Positions 12,290 through 26,900 of a stretch of 64,000 bases of DNA are shown piece by piece. A program made the translations under genes and the position numbers. Position 1 is the first letter of the stretch; every line of letters begins with the position of its first letter. The stretch spans positions 9,203,560-9,267,559 of the forward strand of contig HG738140.1 of assembly GCA_000499405.2 (NCBI GenBank), read 5' to 3'. This stretch comes from Onchocerca volvulus (lineage: Eukaryota > Nematoda > Chromadorea > Rhabditida > Onchocercidae). Below the pieces are notes generated by a model. It worked only from the letters and a program-made list of their open reading frames with translations, did no database searches and was not told the DNA's origin.

Positions 12290-13912
12290 CTATTGAGCAC
12301 ACCAGTCGTCCCTTAGTTGTCGTTGGTCGCTGGAGATATATTTCAAATTATACTGTACATCATATACAGAATCCATCTGACCTTTATCATCTCTATTAGA
12401 CCATGATCTGATGATCTTGAAAAGGTCATTTTCCATCTCATATGTCTCGCAACTGTCAACAAACCTTTTTTGGTGGCATCTTCTTTCTAGCATACGTATC
12501 TTGATCGCGGCAGGCGGACAGAAATTATGGTAAATTAAAAATGACTTCAAGTAACAATTTCATTCATATTTATGAGGTTCAAATGAATTTGAATATTGCA
12601 TATGCAATTGGAAGAAATAAAAGAAATAGTAAATAAATGACGATCATCACAGCAAAATGCAGGATTCTATTGCATGTTAAATAATTAGCACTTTTATAAT
12701 CTGAAACTATCTGAATTGTCAGCATGACTTCAGTGTTCCCAGAAGACACAAATTATTGAACTTTAAAGTATTTTCAATGCAGTAATCTCTGTTTTATCGC
12801 ATGACTTAAAACCCAGAACTGTTTTATGTTTTAAATAATTTAAACGCTAAACTTTTTTTGTTTGCATTGATTACACTAGTATATTCAATGAAAGTTTCAG
12901 TGATAAAGTTACTTCCATTTTAAATGCAAAGAATCACTTTTCTGAATTAAGTTTTATTTAACAACAACTGTTTCATCTCTGAGATTCATAAAGATGATGA
13001 AATTGTTCAATCTGAAAAATCAAATGCTGTTGCTTTGATTTTTTTTTTCTCAATTTTATTTCAATTGCAGAGACAATGATAAAAATGAGTTTATTTTTCG
13101 ATATAAATGAATAATCGATAGTATCATGAAGTTTGTTTCGAAATTCGATATCCATTTTCGATATGAAATAAAGCTTTTTAAAACTAATTTCATTAGCAAA
13201 TAACAAATATTGAAAGTATTAAAATTTTTTTGGTTATTCTAATTGCTTTTTTTGAAATCTTTTGAAAAACCGGAAAAAATTAATGATTTTAATTAAAGAT
13301 TTTCTTTTGCAAACAGAAAAATTTACTGATTTTAGTTTTATCACCAAAAAGTAATGAATAAGGCAATATAAATCTGTTGCATATAAAATTAGGCATTTTT
13401 CGATGCGTCCAAGGAAAGATTATATATTGCATTCTTGTGATAATCTTATCCAAACAATAACTGCAAGCACAATGAATATAATTCTGCTTCTTGCAATCGC
13501 CGCTGACTTTGTTCTTCTTGGAAATTGGCAGTCCTGAAAAATGACTGCTTTATTTTAGTTTCCAATTTTAATTTAAATTCGATTCAACTTGCAAATGCAT
13601 GGAATTGTTAATTGCTCTCAGCGACAATTCTTGTATACTGGCAAATTCATTTAAAATTCGCACAATTTTATGGCTTTTTTAAGCTTCTTGGATTTCGGAA
13701 AAGTGTAAAATTATTTCTAGAAATTGTATAGAAAAAAATCTTTTCAAATAAATCTCGAGTAGCTTTTTAGGATCATAACTACATCTTTTGAAATGAACAT
13801 CTAGTAAATTTATGCATTTTACTAAATTGTTTTATAGACAACTAAACAGTGGTTGTCACTATGTGTCATTTCTTCCGGAAGTTTTCCTGTTATCCTCCTG
13901 TTCTGTTCACTA
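12290..13912. other. Interval between the phosphatase and the secreted-protein gene
   Basis: Probably holds the missing 5' exon(s) and promoter of the phosphatase. The stretch 12290-12520 has raised GC and a long minus-strand open frame ending in DDWCAQ, but it stops just before the phosphatase acceptor at 12289, so it is not simply continuous with that gene. A second raised-GC patch at 13430-13531 follows a good minus-strand acceptor and could be an alternative last exon of the upstream gene. The rest is AT-rich with no feature I can name. Confidence 0.4.
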
Positions 13913-15874
13913 TCATAGTTGATCCAAGAAGGATTCCTGATAAAGATCATCCTCTTTTATCAAAAAACGAAAACGAAGCATACATCATTCTTGTTTAATT
14001 GATTGTCAGTTTGAGATGCAAGCAAATTTGTCAATTTCGATTGTTCATTCAGTCCAGAAGGTACCATTCCTTGTTGTTTCTCTTGCTGCTGTTGGTGCAT
14101 GAGTGCCAAATTCATTAATTGCATGCCATTTATTCCATCAATTGCAGGTTGTTGCAGCATAAACTACGAACACTGTCATTAAAAGAGATGTGGAAATTTG
14201 TAAATGGTTCCATTAGTATAGATATTTGTATATGGTACCATAAATAGCATAAGGAAGTAGCTCACATTTGGTAAAAATTGAATGGGTATTTGTTGCTGAG
14301 CGGACAGTACAGCCTGATATGGTTCCATCGCTATCGGTATCACTGCTGCTGTTTTCTAGAAGTGAATATTTGAAATGGGCAGAAAGATAAGATGTTTTGA
14401 AAAAGGTGAACGGAATTGTAGACTTTCCACTAAACTTAGAAATCTTATGGAAAGATGTAGAATTTTTCGGTTTCTTCTTCCAACAATATCTTCTTATTTT
14501 TATTAAAAGAATAAAAAATCCGCAAAAAAGGTTTCTGCATAAAGCTCATTGAAAAATTTTCAACTTTTCAAAAAATGAATAAATCCCGAAAATTATATAT
14601 CGGAATAAACTGATTGTGAATCAAAGCAACAACTTCATTTGGAAATATAATACTGACTGGTAAATTTGAAGGATGACAAATATTTGCAGGCGATAAATTG
14701 GATTCTTCCACGTATCCAAGTTTCCGGAGATACTCAATTGCTGATTTGTCGTCTGCAGGTACAACCACTTCTGCTGAAAACTTTGCATTTCTGAGGTCTA
14801 GATCTAATCTTTTCATTCCAATTCTTTCTTTTTTTGAATGTTGATTTTGTATAATTCAGAAATTCCACTCAGTTCACCAGTTTTTTCGTACATTAAATTT
14901 ACTGTTTAGTAAAGTGATGAGCTTTCAGAATTTGATGAATTACTCTTTTCACAATAAAATTAAAATTTAAATGGAAGTATCTATCAAGCTTTCAAATTTA
15001 AAATCAACTCCAAAATTTAAAATAATAAAATATGACTTGAACTAATTATGCTGCAATGCATGGATAACCTACTCATTTGTCTCTTCCGTCGTCGACTTCT
15101 TACCTGGAATGTACCTGAAAACAGTAGCTGAAAACAATTAAAATGAATTCTTAATCATAAATTTCAAATATTTGCAGCAGAAATTAAAGTTTCAATATAG
15201 AAAAATATAAGAGAAAGTGAAAAGGAGAATAGCAGAAATGAATGAGAGCATTGGAGAATAACTGCCATATTATTGTTGAAGCATTTTTAAAACTAAAAAA
15301 CTATAGTAAGTGAAAAAGCACAGTAGCACAGTAATATTTTATGTTCGATTAAATTTATGAAATATTGAAAAAAAAATTTATAAAAAATATTATAAAAATA
15401 TCTGTGAAATTAAATTCAATAATGTAATAAATATGAAGTTTCTGTTTCAGTTAGCGCTGTTCTTAATTCATGAATTGCATTTAAGAGTTATAAAATAGAC
15501 ATTTTACCGAAACTTGAAACTCAAAAACGGTATTTAAATCAAAAATTTTCATCGTATTTTCATATTCAATTAATAAAATTTTAATAGTGGATGCATTATT
15601 TGAAGTTATTATGTGATTCTGGAAAACGTATTGAAGAATAGAGCTAAAATTGTTTACCTGAAGAAATAGGGCATGGTAAAAGATGGCCAATTTGTACACT
15701 ACATGGACAATGATCAGCAGGCATTACTGGACAATTTGTTGAAGTTGCTGGACAAGGACATAAAATACATTGTCGCGTCGGAAGTACCATTTTCACAGTC
15801 TTTGGCCTGAATTTTTGCTAATTCGAGGGCATATTCTAGAGCAGGAGAAATAATTCTGATATATTTTGTTTCCT

Positions 15875-15905
<31 letters not shown>

Positions 15906-17181
15906 AATGAAGATTTGATAGTTGTTAAAACTTTCAAAACATTAATTTTTTCATTATTTATTTTTAATGAAATTTAATTTGATATGTTAATTAGCATTTT
16001 TTTATTGTACTGAATTAAAAACTGTTCACAACTTGGATGATGCTGTTTGCATTGATAACTTCCCGTTGCAGATTTCCTGAAATTATTTAAATTACCCTAC
16101 CAATTTTTTCATGAAACCAACTATCTTCAGATTACATAAATAATTTCGAAAAAACAAAGATTTTCGTAATGCAAAAGTTGTGCATAGAGGAAAGAACAAA
16201 AACAATAATTCTCTCAAGTATGAAATATGCTAGGCATATAAGATTAAAACTGCAGTAAATAAGTCTTAATTGCTTACCTCTCTAATAATGTCACTTTTTC
16301 CAGGACATTTGCTTCTGCAGCAATCTAGAATTTCGTCAACTTTCGTTTGCAAAAAATCCAGTCCCTCTACTACACTAACTTTTCCATTATCATTTTTAAT
16401 AAATGACGCTGTTGATTGAACCTATTGAAATATTGGAAATGTCAAGAAAATCTTCTTCCATAATTTTGAACAGAATAAACATAATTTTTCTGTCTATGAG
16501 TTTTCTGACGAATAATAACATTGTTTTCAGTGTAAGTTCAACCTCATTTATATTTGTTATCAGTAGAATAATATAAATGTACAAAATTATCTCTAAAAAT
16601 TATTATTTAAAAGCTATCAAAACGACGATGAACATGGATGTAACAGAGTTCTTTTTCGATCCTTTTTTCCAATCAATATATAAGAATTTAAACTAATTTT
16701 TCGTTTTTCCGAAAAATTAATAGAAATTCTTGGAAAACGAAACAATGAGCTCAAGAGTATAAGGAAGAAGCAAGTTATTCGTTAAATAATATGTAAAAGA
16801 CATCACACAATTAATTCAAATAGTTTTCTCGCGGCATAAAATGATCAGCAACTTACTACGTTGTGATAAACTTTTGTTGAGCTGTCGAATGACCTTAAGT
16901 TTGAAGCTGAAATAAATCGACTCTGCAGCACTATGATATAAGCAAAAAATTAGGTATTCTTTGAAAATATTTAAAAAAAAAAAAATTATTCCATTGTTTC
17001 TACTTTTGGAGCGTTTTTAATTTAGTTGGATGGTTTCAAAATTAATCAATAAAACACTGAATTTGAAAAAAGCAGCAAAACAATACGTACAATTTGTTCT
17101 AAATCGTTCACTATCATTAATAGCATGAAGTGTAAAGGCCTTTTGGAGCAATAGTAAGATCAGCATAATAATTCGCCTCAT
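13913..17181 (-). CDS. Predicted secreted Cys-rich/Gln-rich protein, unknown family (spliced)
   Basis: Not recognised. Exons in coding order: 17181-17091, 16906-16857, 16421-16278, 16076-16030, 15806-15658, 15114-15069, 14808-14634, 14355-14266, 14163-13984, 13936-13913; phases agree throughout, about 331 residues. The start has a clear signal peptide (MRRIIMLILLLLQKAFTLHA), so the product should enter the secretory pathway. The first third has a CC...C pattern (DCCRSKCPGK), followed by a dense Cys block around residues 125-160 (CILCPCP, CPVMPADHCPCS). A basic run RSRRRKRQ near residue 170 resembles a proprotein-convertase cleavage site. Beyond it lies a segment with IEYLRKLGYVEESN, then a Gln/Met-rich tail (MHQQQQEKQQ). 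The IEYLRKLGYVE stretch recalls the start of matrixin pro-domains, but no zinc site follows, so I do not claim a protease. The donor at 14634 and the 8-codon last exon are the least certain parts. Confidence 0.55.
15876..15901. repeat. (TA)n microsatellite
   Basis: Pure TA dinucleotide run within an intron of the predicted secreted-protein gene. Confidence 0.9.
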
Positions 17182-19734
17182 CCCTGTGATTTTGAATTTA
17201 ATGTAAATTGATTGTAATTTAATTTTCCAGCCATTTACTCGATCATTTTGCTATCAAAATTTTCAAATATTGATAGCAACGAATTCGTATTAATTTAATG
17301 TGAATGTATGCTTAGTGGAATCTATTTATTCATTCAATAACTGAAGTATTTTGAAATTGTAACTTCTTGGAAACTAGCTTCAAAAACAACTAATTAAATC
17401 AACTTACGAAAATTTGTCAAGATTTTTCGATAAAATAAGTTAGAAAAAAGGTTTATAAACCAATTATTTCTCTCTTCAGCTGAAGAGAATTTCATTTCTC
17501 GAAAGTACTAAAAAAAGAAATGAAATAATCTACAAATACTGCACGAATTTCCAAAGTAGGAATTTGGATGTAAACATTATCAAAAATAAAAGTTGAAATT
17601 CAAAAAATGATAATAGTTTTTCGAGAGTCAAAAAATATCGAAAAAAAGAAAACTGTTAGCTAACCACCGTAATGTTTTGCTAGGAATGGCACAGAAACCA
17701 AGAATGGAGTAAAATGTGGAATGTGAGTGGATAGAAGGGTAAAAGGATTCGAGAATGGGTTTGTTGTAAGGAATTGTAGAAAGAATGATAAATACGACGA
17801 GATGAGCCATCATTTCGTACAATTCATTCCATCCTTTCTTCATTTCATTTCACAAAAATTTGTATAAAAATATTTTCGTTAGCCATCACTACTGATGGCA
17901 ATTCCATTTATTTTTGAGAGATTGTATACGTTAAATGACCATTCAAAAACTCAACATTTTAGTCTTTGCATGAATTTTGTAAAAATCTTCTGCGATTCAA
18001 ATATTTTGTAATAAAATGTCATAGACCATTTTTCGCTTACACATAACAACTAACAACTGTAACTCGCATTTGTTTGTTATTGTGGAATAAGAAATGCAAG
18101 ATGAAGCCATCATTTCATACAACTATTATTGTGCCAATTATGCATCCTTCGAAAAATTCGTCAATTTTAGCAGAAATAATTGAAGTGAATATTATTTACA
18201 ACCAAGGATTTTTTGTCTTTTCAAAAATCTTTATAGCGCGTAAAAATTTCTCGGTGTGCAGGCAATTATTAGGCGTATTCTGAAACTTCGATACTTCGGA
18301 ATATAGGTATTATACCATACATTTTCTAGACAGATTTGGCTTTAAGCTAAAATCATAGCATAACTCTGCAAAGAAAAAAAAAAAAAGAAACTTAGTCTCA
18401 TTTCAGAGACTTTACATTGATGCGAGTAACGAATCTCCAACATTTCATCATAAAAAACAAACTTAAGCTTATGTGCTTCTGGAACAATTTTTGGATTAGC
18501 TGTATATGCTCCATCGATATCAGTGAAAGCGCTTCACTCATAATGTTAATTCAGACAAAAAATTGGCTAATTTAGCAAGCATGCTGATTATTTTGATTTT
18601 ATTTCCCAGCAAATCTATACAAATAAAACTGCAAATGTTCGTTATTCATTTTTACACAACGCTTCAAATTCTTCAACAGTTAATTTGTAATTTTGAAATA
18701 ACGCTGCAGTCAAATAGGCGCGTGTTTCTATACAAAAATTCATATTTTTTCACCTATCGTACTTATAACAGGTAAAAGAAGTTAGCGAATAAATTTATTG
18801 ACTGCGCCTACTTTTTCAAAGTGACACATCGTTACTTTCGACATAACGTTGCATTTGAATAAATGCATGTTTAAGAACTTTCGGAGATTTATGATTTTGA
18901 ATAAACGAACATTTACATTTTCATTTATGCAGACCAGTTGGGTCCAGCTAATAAATATATATATAAAAGTTAATATCAATGCGAAAAGAAAAGACAGATG
19001 AAAAATTTCATGTTTGGAATTGATTTTCAAATTTTCAAATTCAATAAATACCTTATCATTTTTCTGGTTTTCCATCTGAAATTGAATTTCCTTGGAAAAA
19101 AAAAACTGTGAAACTGTTTCGAAATTAAAGACAAACCAAATATTTTTTTGATGGCAGTTTATTGTGTGAGCTTGAAATAACAAAAAGAGAAAAAAATGAG
19201 GTATGTTACGATCCCACAAAAAAGCATTCAAAACCGTTATCTTACCGATTTTTTTTTTCTTTTCCTTGCATAGATTTGGTTAAACAACAAAAAAACATTT
19301 TTGCTTTTTTTTTTTTTTTTTAGTTTCCTGTTCAAACTCATTTTGCGGCACAAAAATCTGTGCATTTTTCACTCGCCATTTGATTTCTTCATTTTGTTAA
19401 TAGTTCTATCTTAGAAACGATCTTCTGAGAGTAAAAAAATTTAAGGATGAGAAAAGATCAGGTAAAAGAGCGAAGGAGAATCGTGAGTTTTTTTTATCAT
19501 TGATAATCATCCTGCACCCTGATATTCCGTCCTTCTCATTCTTTCAACATTTTTGTTACCGTGCTCTCATGGTCCGAATACTTTGTATTCTATTTAAATA
19601 TGCATTTGCGAATATTTCAAAAAACTCAGTCGTCGACACATTCATCCATTATCAGTCATTGCAAACTTTACTCTTGATTTTGGATAGTTCTTTTGGCAAT
19701 CGATCTTATATCTGTTCTGCTCCGAAACTTTGTT

Positions 19735-19738
<4 letters not shown>

Positions 19739-19765
<27 letters not shown>
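19739..19765. repeat. Poly(A) run, 27 bases
   Basis: Uninterrupted A tract. No retroelement body is recognisable upstream, so it is treated as simple sequence. Confidence 0.9.
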
Positions 19766-21042
19766 GTTCAAGAAATTTATTTCAAAAAAGTTTATTGTTC
19801 TAGCTGCTATGGCAAATTTTTTTCCAAAATTATAAAAATGCATACTTCAGGGCAAAAAAACATTTTTCTTCCTCCAAATTTTAATTACCCTAAAAGTGCA
19901 GAAAATTGCGGATAGTTTAATTAGAAAAATATGAAATTAAGTAATTAGTCATTTGATTAACATTGAAAATATCTCTTATAAAATTGGTCATAAAATTGTT
20001 TTTTCTTAATAATTTCACGAAAATTTGCGATAGTAATCTTTCAGGATTCGTTTAAATAATTTTTTTTTCTTTAAAATCATCGAGTATGAAGTAAACTGCA
20101 TCTAAATTTCATTTGTAAAACATCACTGCTATATCATTCCAATCTTTATAGTATTCGAAGCATTTACGTCAAATTGAAAGTTTTAGTCGGCTTGAATAAT
20201 TCTTATTTTGTCGATGTTCAGTTCTATAAATTCTACAGAAATTTTAGCTGACTGAAAAATTTTGTTTTCGCAGCAAATGAATGCAATATATCAAAGAAGG
20301 CTGTTTATATTTTGATGTCATTTTTGAAATTATACAAATGTAATTTCTTTTTTTGCTATTCAACCGGAATAAAACGGCCGTATATCAGAATATATTACAT
20401 ACAATCTGGAAAGCTAATCAAGCGACGAAATTCAATTCCTTTACCAAAAAGAGATTTTTGTGAAAAATGTTCTTCTTTATCAATGCAATTTTTGCGAAAC
20501 AAAACGCTCACCATCGATGCAGTCGTGATAAATGTTTCCTCAGCAAGTCGAAACCGCCAAATTGAAAATGCTAATTAGACGAGAGCAATTACTGTAGCCA
20601 TCTTTCAAATAACAATAAGAAATTTTTTCAGTCTTCATTTTTTAGTGGCACAGAAGGAGGCATGTCTAGTACAAAAATTTAAGATATTTGGACCGGTAAT
20701 TAGAAGGATGAATGTCACTTACAGCCTATTTTAATACTGATAAGCTAATATAACCGAAGTATCACTTGAAACTTCGCCAGATATTTTCTTGTTTTCAAAG
20801 CTCTGAGATTGATGTTGATTGATTGTAAAGATTCATAGGAAATTTTCGCTTTTTTGGAAACTATATTCGAATAAAATTTTCCATAGAAGATTTCGTCTTT
20901 TACATATAAATGGCCTTCTACATTCTTTCACGTTTCTGTCATCTTCAAGTCTTGAATATTATATTATATTCTGTTTCTAACTTTTATTTGTACTTCTGCA
21001 AGAAACTTTTAATTGTTTTAGTGAGTCACTTTAAAATTATCT

Positions 21043-21096
21043 TGATAATGCGATAATATGCGCGTGATAATACGCTTTATCATGATAATACGCACC
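21043..21096. repeat. Short degenerate tandem repeat, GATAATRYGC-like
   Basis: Four closely spaced copies of TGATAAT or GATAAT followed by TGCG, ATGCG or ACGC. The GC-containing part of each unit stands out in AT-rich surroundings. Confidence 0.6.
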
Positions 21097-23865
21097 ACGC
21101 AAGCACAGATGCATTCATAGCAGCAATTTCATCGTTTCATAATGATCTTGAAAATGTCAATTTTTGTTCTGAAATGGAACATCGAATTTTGCTATTTCGA
21201 TTGACGTAATGGAAACGATTGAAGTGATTAGTAAGAAAAATGAATGTTAATGAGGCTGTCATTCTTTCCCAACTAAATTAATTATGCGCAAATTGTTTGA
21301 AAACATAATTTTTTGAAATAAAAAGAAGGAATGTGTGTGTGTATGTGTGTATGGTGTATGTGTATATGTATTGTATGTAATGCTGTAATGCCAGATTCAA
21401 AATATGATTGAAAACTTGGCGGAAACATTTCTTGACGTAGCTGAAGGAATTGTAAACTTTGTTGATATGTATTAGAATTTACAAGTGACTCCGATTTTCA
21501 AGAGTCAATTATAATTGTCACTTGGCTGAAGCCAAAGACTGGATTGAAAATCCACTCTATTTTCCTTTTTCATTTTGAAATTGAAGCAAATCGGATGCAA
21601 TTTGCTCGTGGAAATAGGAAAAACGTTTCTTGGATAAAATTTTCTTTAAAACCAAATCTCAGATAATTATTTTCTGCTAAAATTTCACAAGCTTAGCTTG
21701 CATTTCAAATTTCCTCTGAAAAAATTATTATATTTTTGAGATTTTTTTGAATTTTTTTTTTTGACTTTATAATTGCTATAAATCATTTCATCATAATATT
21801 AAGCCAGTAAGTTCGCAATTCTTTTCTACAGCATTTAAATTTACATTTACAAACATAATGGTCAATTTTTTTCAATTTCTTCGATACATTCACCAAATTT
21901 CGAATATTCTATTCAAAAAATTCTCGCAAAAAAAATTAAGAACTCTTAAATGAGCTTTTCGTGCGAATTTATAGAATTTAGTTTCTTCTAGCATCATAAA
22001 TTCATAAGTTAGGATTTCAAATAACATACTTTAATATGACGATACTTGAAACAGAGAAAGTTTCCTAATCGTTATCCTACACCTCTTGCAAAATCAAAAA
22101 TAATCGATAGTAGATTATTCCAATGCCTTCTGATATCTATTGAAAAAAGAATTAATTGTGCATATTGCAGTTTCATACGTTTTATTTTCAATTCCAATTT
22201 CTTTAAGTTCAAATTATTCCTTCATATTTCTCAATTTCTTTGCTTCTTTATTTACGTTATACTTCTTTTTGTTTTTAATTTCGGACATTTCTTCTATTAA
22301 TGCATTGAACTGTAAAATAAATATACATTCCCAATACTTGTCATACTCTTTTCCGCAAGATAACTTGCTTGCTATTTCTAGTATTGATGGATTAGTCTTT
22401 TTCAAATTCTTGCTAAATTCAGTAAACCACAAGAATTTCATCATTCAAGATTTGAAGCTTTATAATTTTAGATTTTAATAGCTCTGAAGATTACACTTCT
22501 TCATCTTGACTACCATTCAAAACTTCAAATTCTAATTTACAAATTACATTGTTTCAATATTGGATGAAGTTTGAAAAGGAAAAAATTTCTATTCCCATCA
22601 GTTCCAAATGATGAAGGCGCTCATTATTACTATCATTTATTCACAACAAGCTCTTCATATGGAAATTCAAAATAACGAATGCTCCGATAGTACCTTAGGA
22701 AAAAATGAAATAACGAAAAAATAATCTGATATACTTTGCAATTAATGCATCGTATTTTTGGGAATGATTTATTATTAATTGTAATTAGTAAGATTCATTG
22801 AATTGAATCATTCACCCTCAGCATATTCTAAACGTACGCTTAGAATCACTGTCTGGTAGTAGTGCGAATTGAATCACACGTATTGAATTCTTTGGTTCTC
22901 TATGTTGTTCTTCGATGCTCCAATAAATTCTGTTATTTATTTTGCTGTTGACTTTACTATACTAATAATTCTTGAAGTGAATAGTCAGTTTCATTTTAAT
23001 ATATTTTTAACAATTAAGGAAAAAGATGAGAATTTTAGCTTATTACTGAACTATTTCGAATCTTATTGCTGTCATATTTCTGTTTTAAATTAATTCAAAT
23101 TGATTTGATTTAGTCGTTGAAATTTGCAACTTGAAGAATTCGAAATGTAAAAACCACATTTTCTAGGTCTTGAAATTACACTTGAGATGAAATTACATTT
23201 TTAAAAAGTTATCCCTTTTTCACTTTTTCATTTTTTTAATTCATTGCTGTCACAGTTATTCATGTAACAATTGTTCACACTAGTATTAAATAACCAGTTA
23301 AAAGTTAATTAATAATTGAAAATGCAAGGCAGTTCTACATTGAAGTTCCAAATTATCACTGCACCGTTTAAAAGTTTTTTGAATAGTATTGGCTTTTCGG
23401 ATATGAAAAGAAGACTTTTTCGATAAAATAACTCAAAAGCTTTTTTTCGAAAATTGAATTTTGTGTTGCGAACTTGTGAACTAAGTGGAAAATTTGCCTC
23501 TGGGAAAATAATTCAATAGGAAGAGTGTGTCGAATGTTAGTATGAAGACACATGAGTGAATATTTCCATTTTATTTCATGTGGCTCTAAATTTAATGAAA
23601 AACAAAAATGCTTGCAAAAATTATTGCTAAAATTTTCTTTTCAGTCAATAAAGAAAAATGCTCGAAGCACATCGTTCTTTGCATTAATTCCTATTTTTAA
23701 TTTATTTTGCTTAAATTTCTTATTATTAGTTGCAATTATTATATACATATCAACTTAAGTTCACGCAGGATAACTTGGGTTTTTTCAACCCTGTCGTCTT
23801 ACTATCAGAAAGAGAGATATCTGAAATCCAGTAAATTGTTTTTTGTCAGCGATCGAATGAAAGTC

Positions 23866-23918
23866 TTTGGTGTTCAACACTGAATTCATAATATTAGGAT
23901 TTAGTGTTGAACACCGAA
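23866..23918. repeat. Hairpin, 20-base arms
   Basis: The arms 23866-23885 and 23899-23918 pair over 20 bases with two mismatches (core GGTGTTCAACACT) around a 13-base loop. Confidence 0.75.
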
Positions 23919-26900
23919 GATCAGTGAATAAATATGTAAGTTGAAATTCACAATGCTGCATATGAAAACGATGCATTTTATTGTTCTCATATTAGTGACA
24001 TTCTGTGAAATTCATTTAATTTTAATTTTGCTTCATAATTTGCGAATGTGACACAATTCTACAATCATTCCATCGCTCTCAGTCCTGCTGTCTAATAATG
24101 TAAACTATTTGTCGTACTAATCCAATTAGATTTGCGATTATTATCCAAAAAATTCTTCATGTTTAAAAGAAAAATTAAAAGTGAATAATATGAGACTGGA
24201 GAAGTGTGGTAGTAAAGAAAATAAAAAAATATTTTTTAGAATATTTGAAATTTGAATTTGTTGGAATCCATTATAAAGAGAAAGAGAGAAGAAAAAAAAA
24301 GGAGAGAGATCTCTATAATAAATAGGAATTGATCCACCAAAATTGTCCCTTATATTTTAAAAAAATTCAAGTTTATCTAAATTTATTCATTGGCGGGACT
24401 AGTTGTTAGATATATAGCAGCGAATCTGATGATATTAAGATAGCAGATCAACTATTGCGATCTTCTTGGGAGATTTCAGTATGGAAATTGAGAGAGATAA
24501 CGAAAGGGGAAAATGATTTGATTTTGGCGGAAAAGTAATCGAAGGGAATGATTTCACAGTTCAGCATTATTGACATCCTATTGAAGATGAAGATTAACGC
24601 AGACTAATACAAATAACCAAATAAAACAAAGTAACGAAATAAATTATGTAAATGAAGTAATTAAGTAATTAGGATTTAACTGCGTGAAAATTCTTCTCTT
24701 TTGATACCAGAAGATGAGTATCATCTATTCCTCAAAGTTCATATTATTCTCAAGAACATAAAGTTCAGGCAAAAATCAACGAGAAGATGAGGAGGATGCT
24801 GAGAAGATTCTGAAAAGATTTGGTGACATTATACGACACAATTGAAGATTATATTGATTTTTATAGTTGAAAGAGTAAAAAGAGATTTCATGTGACATCT
24901 AAGATACTGATGAAGACTGTCAAATTTTGAGAAGAGACGGAATCAGGCAAATAGAAAATAAACAAGGATGGGAGAAAAACTGAAGCAAAATTACGAAGCT
25001 TTGAGAGTGGCGAAAATTATAAAAGCATAGAAAATTATCGTAGGAGATGGCTAATGCAAATTATCTGGAAAGCGAACTTATTATGCAAAGTTTCTAAATC
25101 AGAAGGATCGTGTTATGATAAAAGCTTCTATTCGAAAATTCAATAAATAACTGTAAGAACAAAGTTCTTCATGATAAGGAAAGAATCAAAAATGATAATG
25201 CTAATCGGGAAAAACTGTTTACTGCATCATCCATCTGCTTTAGCGTATCTTTTCAACTGGAAACAAGAAATTTTGTTAAATAATTAAGTAATTAGCAATA
25301 AGTAAGCAAAATCCCGAAATATTTTCCCTCTTTGTTCTTCTTTACCATCATGGAATGTGAGAATAATAAAAGAGCTTATTCACAAAACTTAACTGCATCA
25401 TTCTCCAAAACATGCAGGAACTGGAGAGTGAATCCCAAATCCATCATCACCTTGAAATCAAATAAAAAGCAGAAATTAACGGCTAAGTGATTTGTAATTT
25501 ATGGAGCAGAAGTTGCGAAAAGATCAAAGGAACGGTCGATATATTTCGAAAGCTCTATGGTAAATCGAGATCTTTTTCATGAAGATTTAATCAGAATTAT
25601 AAAGTCATCGAAAACAGAAAAACCAACCTCTAATTTGAATTCCATATCACATTGGTTATGCTCTACAGTGACAAATAAGACCGTCTATCTCCATGTAAAA
25701 TGTGAATTCTATTTTATTGTTACAAAACAAATCTATTATGTCCTCATCTTTAACTGAAAACACTTAATGACTTTTAGTCTATAGAAATGAAGTACCAAAA
25801 TCATTCTCCAAATAAATAAAGGAAGGAGTCCAGTCTTGTAAGAATTTTCAAAGAAGTTATCAAAGAAATTGAAAGCCTCAAATTATGCAAATTCAGATCC
25901 TAAAAATTCTGAAAATTTTTGGAACATGATCTTGGATCCTTTCAACATAAATATATCGTTCACGAAAGATTACCATCTGATCCATTACTTTTATTTTATT
26001 ATCTTCTCACTTCTCTAGTGTTTATCAACTCTAAACTGAAATTATGTCGACCTAAATATTCCATTCCTTCTTTTCTTTATTATTTAATTTCTTTGTTTTC
26101 CTTTCATTTGCATCGTTTCTACAATCATATTTTCTCCAGTTGTTTTGCATTAAGGGCTGTTTGCTTATCAACTATTAGCGGAATTGATAACATTTCAAAT
26201 CTTTGCATGTGTTATGAATTTAGATGTGTATCTGATTATTATCTGGTTGTTTTGCTGAATCACTGAATCCTACTTACATTTTACTAATTGAACTGATCCG
26301 AAAGGTAAAAGGGAACTTCGACAAAATGATTCAGAATTTAGATTAGCGCCTTCAACAGTTCCAGAATCTTTCCTGTTCGCAAAAGGCTGAATATGAAAAT
26401 TAGTACCCCATATTTCAGTTATAGATTACTTTTAAAAAAGCACAATCATATTATTATGAATGTCATCGTGTTTGCCATTGCTGAGAGTAAATTTAAATTC
26501 AAAATCATTCCACTTTCAGGTACTGAGCATTCGTTGAGCAATCTCAACAATAATATCTTTAGAGATAATTCAAAACTAATTCTGTCGGTAATAAAAAATT
26601 TCTTTTTTGAATTCATTCTGGGGCTACGATAAGACTCAATAATATTTATCTCTAGTAAATCGTAAAATTGCATACGTAAGATAAAAACTCAATTAATGAG
26701 TTGTTGAGACTAAATACTGAGCTTAATTACATAGCTAATAGATTATTACTTTAGATATTCTTACTTTAGACATACATATTGTAATTATTAGCGCATAATC
26801 ATATTCTTAGGTAAGTCAAATTTATTTTCATCATCTATTTGCTTCATTTACAAACTCCAATTCTCACCTGCAACTGCAATTGCAAGTGCGATAATTAAGA

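Noticed and set aside
13395..13531. Alternative last exon with a membrane-like helix (IIFIVLAVIVWI) for the secreted-protein gene
   Set aside because: The acceptor and phase are acceptable, but the nearer 24-base exon also fits and there is no evidence to prefer the distant one. Left as a possibility in the interval note.
14634..14808. Matrixin pro-domain in the secreted protein (IEYLRKLGYVE)
   Set aside because: The resemblance covers about ten residues; no cysteine switch, HExxH zinc site or hemopexin repeats follow.
25919..26266. 115-codon plus-strand open frame
   Set aside because: It starts on a non-ATG codon, is rich in Phe, Leu, Tyr and Ser as expected from AT-rich DNA, and has no domain or splice context.
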